Assembly (NCBI GenBank): GCA_027459725.1
Contig: DAIDHK010000002.1
Location: 169,866 to 204,891 of the forward strand
Direction of reading: 5' to 3'
DNA: 35,026 nucleotides
DNA from: Candidatus Levyibacteriota bacterium
GTDB taxonomy: Bacteria > Patescibacteriota > Microgenomatia > Levybacterales > UBA12049
Shown here: positions 16,788 to 22,758 of the stretch, piece by piece
Layout: each line of letters starts with the position of its first letter
Position numbering within the stretch: position 1 is the stretch's first letter
Translations under genes and position numbers: made by a program
The notes under the pieces: generated by a model
Database searches by the model: none
Seen by the model: only the letters and a program-made list of their open reading frames with translations
Told to the model about the DNA's origin: nothing

Positions 16788-17237
16788 TTACTTGGATTGA
16801 GCTGTTTTCATTCTTAGTTTTCTTGAAGCAAGACCTCTTTTTATAGCTCTGCTCATTGCATCTTTGTATTTCTGAGTCAAACTCCATGCGAGAAATCCCA
16901 CTTCTGGAAAATCTACTTCACTTGCAAATTTGAGAGTGCCTTTATGCTTAGAAAGTTCCTGTACGACTTGATAGATTAGTAGATAATCCCTAGCGATTCT
17001 GTCAGCGCTATAAACAATTAGTGTTTCAAAGGTCTGCAACTTAATTCCTCTCAGAATTTTCTTTAGCCCTAGATTAACTTGCATACCGCTTCCTTGCTCA
17101 CAGACAATATCTACAATCTCGTATCCATTTTGTTGGGCATAGGTAACACATGCCTTGCGTTGTGCTTTAAGGGAAACAAACTTCTCTTTTTTTATGTTTG
17201 TTGCAACTCTGCAATAAATAACCGCTCTTTTGTTCAT
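16788..17237 (-). CDS. Resolvase-domain protein lacking the catalytic serine
   Basis: A 149-residue protein made only of a resolvase N-terminal domain. The motif that should read YxRVS is YCRVAT, with Ala12 at the position of the nucleophile; compare YCRVSSEEQ of the neighbouring integrase. The DRxxR pair is kept (SADRIARD), the Arg of the usual SG...RP segment is replaced (SGMQVNLGL), and there is no DNA-binding domain, recombinase domain or zinc ribbon. Strand exchange is therefore not expected. It might bind the integrase as a regulatory subunit, or be a remnant. The very strong ribosome binding site AAGGAGGTGAT, matching the 16S end over 11 bases, argues that it is expressed. Confidence 0.85.
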   Translation of the reverse strand: MNKRAVIYCRVATNIKKEKFVSLKAQRKACVTYAQQNGYEIVDIVCEQGSGMQVNLGLKKILRGIKLQTFETLIVYSADRIARDYLLIYQVVQELSKHKGTLKFASEVDFPEVGFLAWSLTQKYKDAMSRAIKRGLASRKLRMKTAQSK

Positions 17238-17271
17238 ACATTTATCACCTCCTTTTGCCAGATTTGTTGTA

Positions 17272-17481
17272 TTAACATACTGGACATTTTGGTTTTGGAT
17301 AACTTCCAGTATCTTTTAATTCACTACGAGAAATCCTATTTTCTATTCCAATAAACCCACACTTATTGCATTCAATAAAGGTCAAACCATTTTCAATTAT
17401 TCTCACACACCCATTTTTCTGAGAAAATTTCTTTTGGGTTTCACTGGGAACTCTTAAATAAACTGCTGCGTTTTTAGCCAT
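17272..17481 (-). CDS. Small zinc-ribbon protein with resolvase-like N-terminus
   Basis: The protein has 69 residues. The start (MAKNAAVYLRVPSETQKKF) copies the first strand of serine recombinases but has Pro at the catalytic position, and no resolvase domain follows. The rest is a zinc ribbon with CNKCGF and KCPVC at the very end. The ATG at 17481 is chosen because GGAGGTGA lies 8 bases before it. The C-terminal ribbon is clearly related to the next gene upstream (CSQCGWAGI and YPKSKCPLC), so the two are paralogues. Function is unknown; the recombinase resemblance may be short-range coincidence. Confidence 0.7.
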   Translation of the reverse strand: MAKNAAVYLRVPSETQKKFSQKNGCVRIIENGLTFIECNKCGFIGIENRISRSELKDTGSYPKPKCPVC

Positions 17482-17677
17482 AAAATTGTTCACCTCCGTT
17501 CTTCCATAAGTTTTGATTACATAATGGACACTTTGATTTTGGGTAGCGTTTCCGTTTTCTTATTTCTGTTTTGGAGTAGACAACAAACTTAGAGGCAATA
17601 CTTATTATTCCAGCCCAACCACACTGGCTACAAGTTGCAAAGATGAATTTTTTATTTATATCTGTTATAGTATCCAT
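17474..17677 (-). CDS. Small zinc-ribbon protein
   Basis: A 67-residue protein with one probable zinc site: CSQCGWAG and YPKSKCPLCNQN, about 30 residues apart. It shares the CxxCG(F/W)xGI ... YPK(P/S)KCPxC pattern with the downstream gene and overlaps its start by a few bases, so the two form a coupled tandem pair. There is no known family. Zinc ribbons of this size often bind nucleic acid or a protein partner. It is the first gene of the run leading to the integrase. Confidence 0.7.
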   Translation of the reverse strand: MDTITDINKKFIFATCSQCGWAGIISIASKFVVYSKTEIRKRKRYPKSKCPLCNQNLWKNGGEQFYG

Positions 17678-17718
17678 ACAAATAGGACTCGGTTCACAAA
17701 AATGACCATCCTACGAGT

Positions 17719-17764
17719 AAATAGAGCCTTACTTGGTTTCCAGGCCTGGAGGCTCTATTTTTTT
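17719..17764 (+). terminator. Strong hairpin with nested palindrome
   Basis: AAATAGAGCC (17719-17728) pairs with GGCTCTATTT (17751-17760), followed by a T-run on the plus strand. Inside lies the perfect palindrome TCCAGGCCTGGA (17739-17750). It is a good plus-strand terminator, yet the flanking genes are on the minus strand, where the T-run is weak. Confidence 0.65.
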
Positions 17765-17806
17765 GTTATTTTTATTATATAATACCTCATAGTATTGTTA
17801 CAGCGT

Positions 17807-18670
17807 TTAGTTAAATTCCTTGTATCTACTTTCATTTTCCCAACTAGCCATGTCATAAGAAAAAATTGGTATTTCAATTTTTGCACCATCAGTCTTTTCT
17901 TTTCTGTTATCTGCGTTTTTCAAACGCCAGTCATTTCCTTCAACTCTGATTGGTTTACACATTTCAATAACCCTTGAAGCGAACTTATCTCCTAGTCTAT
18001 TCGCTAACTCCTGAGGAGAGAGATTACTGCTAATAAATGTTGGTAGCCTTTCCTCATATCTATAATTGATAACATCATAAAGAATTTCCTTAGCCCAATC
18101 AGTTGCGCTCTCTGTTCCAATATCATCAAGGAACAAAATTGTGGTGCGCAGTTTTCCCAAAACTATTTCTTGTTCTGTTTGTTCATCATATCCATATTTT
18201 TTACCAAAACTACTTCGGAAGTTCGTTAATAGGGATGAAGTATTAGCCCAAATGATTTTTCGATAGTTATAACCTTTATCAATGAGTCCACAACAAAGAT
18301 CAGTAAGAAGATGCGTTTTCCCAGTACCCGGTTGTCCATATAAATATACGCCTGAATTCCTTAATTCTTCATAGTCCATCGTTTTTACTTTTTCTATATA
18401 GCTGTAAGCATTCTGGTTGTTATTAGTAACAATAAACTTGTCAGTTAACAACCAACGAAGTTTTATTCCTACATCAGAATACTTTGCCAAACGTACCCTA
18501 CACCTTAGATGCTTATCGTATCTAAATTTTTCTATATCAAGGAGATAAGGATATAACTCATTTCTGTCTTGATTTGAAATTCTAATATCATTTGCTAAAC
18601 CAGGCTCAAGAACTTCTAGTGGTTTTCCACATATGCTGCAAATTGTTTTGTTTAGATCAGTATTTTCCAT
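17807..18670 (-). CDS. DnaC-like helicase loader ATPase
   Basis: An AAA+ protein of 287 residues. The N-terminus has a CxxC pair (CSICGKP) and later Cys (HLRCRV), possibly a zinc site. Walker A is GQPGTGKT (about 111-118) and Walker B is ILFLDDIG, with the sensor-type ISSNLSPQEL after it, as in DnaC/DnaI/IstB. It overlaps the end of the phage O-like initiator gene by 14 bases. This pairing is a replication module: the initiator binds the origin and the loader brings the helicase. IstB of transposons is the alternative, but no IstA is present. Confidence 0.88.
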   Translation of the reverse strand: MENTDLNKTICSICGKPLEVLEPGLANDIRISNQDRNELYPYLLDIEKFRYDKHLRCRVRLAKYSDVGIKLRWLLTDKFIVTNNNQNAYSYIEKVKTMDYEELRNSGVYLYGQPGTGKTHLLTDLCCGLIDKGYNYRKIIWANTSSLLTNFRSSFGKKYGYDEQTEQEIVLGKLRTTILFLDDIGTESATDWAKEILYDVINYRYEERLPTFISSNLSPQELANRLGDKFASRVIEMCKPIRVEGNDWRLKNADNRKEKTDGAKIEIPIFSYDMASWENESRYKEFN

Positions 18671-19460
18671 ATTTATTCTCCAAATTTGAATTGGACGTTT
18701 TTTCTCTTGTTGCTCTCATTTTGTTGAAAATTGTATCGGAAAAAAATGTACCAAGGTCAAATCCTAATTTGTCGGCATCTGAGTCTTTTGATTTTGCAAA
18801 TGTTTGAAGCAAAATAGCAATCTCTCGTAATGAATAACCTTGTTCCAGTTTCCGTTTTAACAACATGCCCCATTTGCCCCAACTAGCAGAACTAATTGAT
18901 GGCTCTATATTAAATTTTTCTTTGTAAAGTTTCTTATAATAAGGTACTAACTTTTGAATAGGCGTTTGTTCTTTAGGAGGTACTCCTTTAACTGGTAATG
19001 GATTGTCAGATATATTATTTGTCTTTTGTTTTGTTGTTTTTTCTTGTTCTGTTGTGTTTGTTTCCTCAAATAATGGAAGTGTTATGTCTTGCGATAACGG
19101 TTTGTTATTTGTAGAAATACTATTCTGTGTACTCATATTATTAGTAGCAATAATGTTTTTACTTTTCTCATAGTTCCAGCTATCTGTTTTTTTGTTTATG
19201 CTGTATGTATTGATGCGTCCTTCCTTAGATGTTTTAATAATGTTTTTATTGATCAATCGTAAAAGTGCTGGATGTGCATTTCCTCGGTTTATTCCTGTTG
19301 CTTTCTCAAATTGAGAAAATGATATATGATCTTTTTCTTTATTCCAGCCAGATGTTTTACGAAAAATTACCCAGAGCAATCTCCCTTCATATTCTGATAA
19401 GTTAATGCGTGCAAGCGCTTCTGCAACATTGTTTTCAATCTTAAAAAATCCGTTCTCCAT
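18657..19460 (-). CDS. Phage O-like replication initiator
   Basis: The protein has 267 residues. The N-terminal 95 residues form a winged helix of the phage replication protein O type (ALARINLSEYEGRLLWVIFR, then SGWNKEKDHISFSQFEKATG). A low-complexity Asn/Thr/Ser/Gln linker (about 100-165) and a DnaD/DnaB-like C-terminal helical region follow. It precedes and overlaps the helicase loader gene, as O precedes P or DnaC in phages and plasmids. This gives the element its own replication start. The Asn-rich linker may hold origin repeats, as in lambda, but I saw no clear iterons. Confidence 0.82.
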   Translation of the reverse strand: MENGFFKIENNVAEALARINLSEYEGRLLWVIFRKTSGWNKEKDHISFSQFEKATGINRGNAHPALLRLINKNIIKTSKEGRINTYSINKKTDSWNYEKSKNIIATNNMSTQNSISTNNKPLSQDITLPLFEETNTTEQEKTTKQKTNNISDNPLPVKGVPPKEQTPIQKLVPYYKKLYKEKFNIEPSISSASWGKWGMLLKRKLEQGYSLREIAILLQTFAKSKDSDADKLGFDLGTFFSDTIFNKMRATREKTSNSNLENKYGKY

Positions 19461-19469
19461 ATAAATCTT

Positions 19470-19712
19470 TTACACTTCGTAATCCCTGTGTAATAAATCC
19501 TTCAAATAATCAAAGTTATCGAATAAAAGACGTGGATTTACAGATGCCTGGTTTGTCCAATAATCTTGAAGTGCTTTTCTAAGATCATTACTATCCATGA
19601 AGCAAAACACAATTTTACGAGGATCTGTTTTAATAATTTTTGTGAGAGATATCCCCTTGGTTAGGAGATATGCGCAGGATCGTATATCAGTTGATTTAAA
19701 TAGATTCTCCAT
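19470..19712 (-). CDS. DUF5659-like small protein
   Basis: An 80-residue protein starting MENLFKSTDIRSCAYLLTKGI, with the pattern of the DUF5659 family: an early Asp-hydrophobic helix ending in a Gly turn, a strand with KIVFCF, then LRKALQDYW. The family is common on phages and mobile elements and has no assigned function. The ATG at 19712 fits the family start better than the one in the track. It overlaps the end of the small ORF upstream and lies 10 bases from the initiator gene, so all are one transcript. Confidence 0.75.
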   Translation of the reverse strand: MENLFKSTDIRSCAYLLTKGISLTKIIKTDPRKIVFCFMDSNDLRKALQDYWTNQASVNPRLLFDNFDYLKDLLHRDYEV

Positions 19713-19842
19713 ATTTTTTTTCAATTTGTTGGGCAAGATTGCTGTTTTTCTTGCTCAAGACTTGTTGTATTAAAATCTTTGCTAGGGTTTCCGCTGCCAT
19801 TTCAATTTGTTTTTGAGCATCAATCTGAATCTGTTTTTTCAT
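19696..19842 (-). CDS. Small 48-residue helical protein
   Basis: Too short for the track. It begins MKKQIQIDAQKQIEMAAETL and is helical and charged throughout, suggesting a coiled-coil or binding peptide. It overlaps the DUF5659-like gene by 17 bases, as usual inside tightly packed phage-type operons. No family is recognised. Confidence 0.55.
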   Translation of the reverse strand: MKKQIQIDAQKQIEMAAETLAKILIQQVLSKKNSNLAQQIEKKYGESI

Positions 19843-19903
19843 AAAATAATTAGACTGTTTATGGCCTAATTATTTCAGGAGTGGAAGTGAAAGTCGTGGA
19901 AGA

Positions 19904-20632
19904 CTAGAAAGTTGGAGTTTTCCGAAGCAGTGCCTCGTAGGTTTCAAAACCTTTTCTTATGGTACTTTCGTCATAACAGGTGCAACCCTTTGGCTTTTTC
20001 TTACCTGTTTGATGCCCTTCCGGCATTGGACAATTTAGTGTTTCTTTTTCTGCTATCTCAGCGTATGAAGCGTCAGCTTTGATTGCCTTATACCATTCTC
20101 TATATTTTTTAATTGACGGTTTCTTTTTATTTATGTCCCAAACGAGATTAGTAAATTTATAATTTAGCTCACTATTTTCACTATTTACATTACTCACATT
20201 TCCTAGAATATCTCTATAATCCCTATATGCTTTTAATACATCTTCATCTCTTGCGCCTGGAGAAAGAATAATTCCATAAGTTTCGTCTGGACTGGATTCT
20301 CCATGCTTGTCGTAAAAATCACCTGTTTTATGTACAAGATATGCAGGGGAATAATCATCATTAGTGATCTCATTACGGAATACAACAGCACTAATAACGC
20401 TTCTAAATATAACAGGCAAAAAAAGTCGTTTCCTACTTTTTTCAATCTCCTTATCAATTAATTTAGCCTCTTTTTCACTAACAACCTTAGAATAATCATT
20501 TTTAGAAAGTGGCATTTTAACTTTCAAAGCTGATCTTAGTCTTTCTATTTCCTTGGCAAACTCATCACGATCCACAACCGGAGCAACATCGGTAAAATAT
20601 CTGTCATCATCAATATCAATCTTAATATCCAT
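19904..20632 (-). CDS. Hypothetical protein of the replication region
   Basis: A protein of 242 residues, acidic at the start (MDIKIDIDDDRYF), with a charged helical middle and a Cys-containing segment near the end (CPMPEGHQTGKKKPKGCTC) that could bind a metal. I recognise no family. The ATG at 20632 is preferred because the upstream start lies in poorly coding sequence. It is in the same orientation as the initiator and loader genes and probably belongs to the same unit. Confidence 0.7.
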   Translation of the reverse strand: MDIKIDIDDDRYFTDVAPVVDRDEFAKEIERLRSALKVKMPLSKNDYSKVVSEKEAKLIDKEIEKSRKRLFLPVIFRSVISAVVFRNEITNDDYSPAYLVHKTGDFYDKHGESSPDETYGIILSPGARDEDVLKAYRDYRDILGNVSNVNSENSELNYKFTNLVWDINKKKPSIKKYREWYKAIKADASYAEIAEKETLNCPMPEGHQTGKKKPKGCTCYDESTIRKGFETYEALLRKTPTF

Positions 20633-20672
20633 CTGTTTGAAATTATACCACTTGGACAAGCATTAGTTAATT

Positions 20673-20840
20673 TTATATAGAGGGTTTTTGTAGGTTTAAC
20701 TGCTTGAGCAATTCTATTTCTGAGATAATCCGAAGTGAGTATCTCGCAAAGCACCTTTCAATTTCAATCCTAAACTCTTTTGTTAATTTACCTTGCGTTT
20801 CGGCAAGGCTTAATAGGTCTTTTCTACTAATTCTTTTCAT
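20673..20840 (-). CDS. Small 55-residue hypothetical protein
   Basis: Not in the track; the ORFs listed over this place are shadows. It starts MKRISRKDLLSLAETQGKLT and is amphipathic and helical (FRIEIERCFARYSLRIISEI). It has the same direction and packing as its neighbours, with 40 bases to the next start. No family is recognised. Confidence 0.5.
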   Translation of the reverse strand: MKRISRKDLLSLAETQGKLTKEFRIEIERCFARYSLRIISEIELLKQLNLQKPSI

Positions 20841-20908
20841 GGCACGCCTGTATCACATGAATTGTCTGTTTGAAAATAAGATAGTTATAATTATTATAAA
20901 CTTCGGGG

Positions 20909-21814
20909 TTACTTTTCATAGCTTGTCTGGTTGCATGCTTGATAGTAAGTCTGAAGCTCAGTTTTAAAACCCAGAGAATTCATCTTGTCAAACAACTGCT
21001 GTCCGTTCAAATCTTGCCATTGATCTGGTGTAACAAGAGATAACTGGTCTGGTGTTACTTGAACATAAGTCATTCTCATATATTTGAGATTTTGACATTG
21101 AGGATTTCCAAATGGATCTTTATTGACACCAAATGCTGCAACAGTAATTTCACCTACTTGAGTATTGAGCTTTACTGTTCGTAATGCTCCCAGCACATCA
21201 GTTGTAGCTTGTTCTGCTGCATTGTAATAGCCAGCAGTTAATGGAAATGGTATTGCAGAAAACTCGATGCTTAGTATGCCATTACTTCCAAGATCAGGAT
21301 TTGCTGGAACAATACTAATATCGTGAATAAGAGGTTCTTTCTCATTTGTTCCATATTCAGAGTAATTTACAGTTGGATATTGTTTTGTATCGCCATTTAC
21401 TAACTGCATGTCGGCAAGCAACACTTTGGTTACTGCGTTTTTAACTGCCTGTTTATCTTGGTCTATTGGTGAAAGAGCAGGCGTTGCTGTGGGTTTAGAT
21501 GCTTGTTTGATAGGGACAGTTGTTGCCTGTGCTATTTGCATAGCTGTTGGTTGCGTAGTAGGTATAGACATTGCTGATTTTCCACCATCTTTAGCCTCCA
21601 AAACAATTCCTCCAACCATCAGAAGAACGAATAGTCCTACCACGCTTGATGTTGCAATAATCTTGAACTTTCTTGAGAACTTGGATACTCTATAAAACCA
21701 CCAGAGAATTGTTCCTGGTATTGTTAGATACGGAACAATAAAGGTTGCAGCAATTAGGATAAGGATAATAACGAGAAACTTTTTATCTTTCTTGAGTTTG
21801 TTTATAAGTTTCAT
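20909..21814 (-). CDS. Two-helix membrane protein with extracellular domain
   Basis: The protein has 301 residues. A basic start (KLINKLKKDKK) is followed by two membrane helices (about 13-38 and 52-73), then a Thr/Pro/Ala-rich linker (TTQPTAMQIAQATTVPI), then a folded domain of about 190 residues with two late cysteines (NPQCQN and YYQACNQ) that could pair outside the cell. There is no known family. It is divergent from the XRE regulator; its extended -10 (minus strand, 21838-21846) is next to one of the repeated elements proposed as XRE sites. A surface or exclusion role for the element is possible but unproven. Confidence 0.75.
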   Translation of the reverse strand: MKLINKLKKDKKFLVIILILIAATFIVPYLTIPGTILWWFYRVSKFSRKFKIIATSSVVGLFVLLMVGGIVLEAKDGGKSAMSIPTTQPTAMQIAQATTVPIKQASKPTATPALSPIDQDKQAVKNAVTKVLLADMQLVNGDTKQYPTVNYSEYGTNEKEPLIHDISIVPANPDLGSNGILSIEFSAIPFPLTAGYYNAAEQATTDVLGALRTVKLNTQVGEITVAAFGVNKDPFGNPQCQNLKYMRMTYVQVTPDQLSLVTPDQWQDLNGQQLFDKMNSLGFKTELQTYYQACNQTSYEK

Positions 21815-21837
21815 ATTTGTTAGATAACCTATAGGCT

Positions 21838-21889
21838 ATTATAGCATAAACTTGATGAGTACGCTATATACCATTTGATGAATACGCTA
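21838..21889. promoter_or_regulatory. Divergent promoter region with direct repeats
   Basis: TTGATGAGTACGCTA (21852-21866) and TTGATGAATACGCTA (21875-21889) differ at one base and are 23 bases apart, about two helical turns. The first overlaps the -35 zone of the minus-strand promoter TGCTATAAT. They are likely operators of the adjacent XRE protein. Confidence 0.6.
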
Positions 21890-21902
21890 GAAAATATGGT
21901 AT

Positions 21903-22166
21903 ATGGGAAAATTAACTTTAAGAGCGAATTTATCAGAATCAGAAAACGGAAAGTTAAAAGATGAATTTTCTGGACGTCTTGCAGAAAAACTGAAAGAGCT
22001 ACGATTAAGAAAGGGTATGAAGCAAGACGAATTAGCAAACGCTGCGACAGTACATTTAACATATATCTCTCATTTAGAGGCAGCTAAATATCACCCATCT
22101 GTTTTTGTAATGTGGAAGATTGCTAAAGCACTTGGTGTTAGTATGAATGAACTTACCGACCTTTGA
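21903..22166 (+). CDS. XRE-family transcriptional regulator
   Basis: An 87-residue protein with one helix-turn-helix of the Cro/C1 type covering residues 26-85 (LKELRLRKGMKQDELANAA, then YISHLEAAKYHPS). Size and position beside a restriction-modification operon match controller (C) proteins, which bind their own promoter and that of the endonuclease gene. Two direct repeats lie just upstream, and a related sequence overlaps the hsdR promoter. Repression of the divergent membrane protein gene and timing of hsdR expression are inferred. Confidence 0.88.
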   Translation: MGKLTLRANLSESENGKLKDEFSGRLAEKLKELRLRKGMKQDELANAATVHLTYISHLEAAKYHPSVFVMWKIAKALGVSMNELTDL

Positions 22167-22182
22167 TAGTACAACTCTAATT

Positions 22183-22198
22183 TTCGCGTATATGCGAA
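22183..22198. repeat. Short inverted repeat after XRE gene
   Basis: TTCGC-GTATAT-GCGAA lies in the gap between two convergent genes. It may be a weak bidirectional terminator; its GCGTAT core is shared with the proposed XRE sites. Confidence 0.4.
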
Positions 22199-22231
22199 GT
22201 TAATTAAATTTACTTTCTTCAATCATATTTC

Positions 22232-22648
22232 TTATTCTTTGAAATCTTCTTGTGGATCAAAGGACAAAGTTTTTTCTCGTCTTCCATACAAATCACTCAT
22301 TGTGTTTGAATGGGTTGCAAACCACATAACAAAATCCCTATCATCCTTTGAGAGTCCTCCTGCCTCCTGTTGTCTTCTAGCAATACTCATAAATTCTGTA
22401 AACATAATTTTACAGACAAGGACAGGGATAAAATTTCTAAAATGGGCTATTTTCTCTCCAAATAACCTATCCTCTTTCAGATATTTATAAAATTCTGAGT
22501 TGTGGATTTGGGCTGCTTTCAAAGCCTTATTGATAGATATACCTGTCATTAACCAGGGTTCTAGTTTTGAGAGTATTAGTTGTTTATGATTTTCCTTTTG
22601 CTGAATTGTTAACCAAGGTCTACCGCCTTTGTTTTTACAGTCTGTCAT
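22232..22648 (-). CDS. Terminase small subunit-like HTH protein
   Basis: The protein has 138 residues. It begins with a GGRPW motif, followed by a homeodomain-like helix-turn-helix (INKALKAAQIHNSEFYKYL), the layout of phage terminase small subunits and related DNA-binding proteins. No large terminase, portal or capsid genes are in the window, so packaging is unproven. It could be a stand-alone regulator. A TATAAT on the minus strand (22657-22662) lies 8 bases from the ATG. It is divergent from hsdR, sharing the region that holds a proposed XRE site. Confidence 0.65.
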   Translation of the reverse strand: MTDCKNKGGRPWLTIQQKENHKQLILSKLEPWLMTGISINKALKAAQIHNSEFYKYLKEDRLFGEKIAHFRNFIPVLVCKIMFTEFMSIARRQQEAGGLSKDDRDFVMWFATHSNTMSDLYGRREKTLSFDPQEDFKE

Positions 22649-22656
22649 AGAATTAA

Positions 22657-22714
22657 ATTATATCGTACACGCAAATTTTATTAAGCGACGAATATGCTTA
22701 TTCAGTGGTATAAT
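22657..22714. promoter_or_regulatory. Divergent promoters of hsdR and HTH gene with third XRE-like site
   Basis: On the plus strand TGGTATAAT (22706-22714) is an extended -10 for hsdR. On the minus strand TATAAT (22657-22662) serves the HTH gene. Between them GACGAATATGCT (22687-22698) matches the repeats at the XRE promoter in 10 of 12 positions and covers the -35 place of the hsdR promoter. Confidence 0.55.
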
Positions 22715-22758
22715 TCAAGTAAGAAAACTCGGGAAATTGAGATTGATATTGAAATTAT

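Noticed and set aside
17807-18670. IstB transposition helper
   Set aside because: There is no IstA, and the gene overlaps a phage O-like initiator, so a helicase loader fits better.
20704-20967. 87-residue plus-strand ORF
   Set aside because: It lies antisense to a more protein-like 55-residue minus-strand ORF and the end of the membrane protein gene, with no ribosome binding site.
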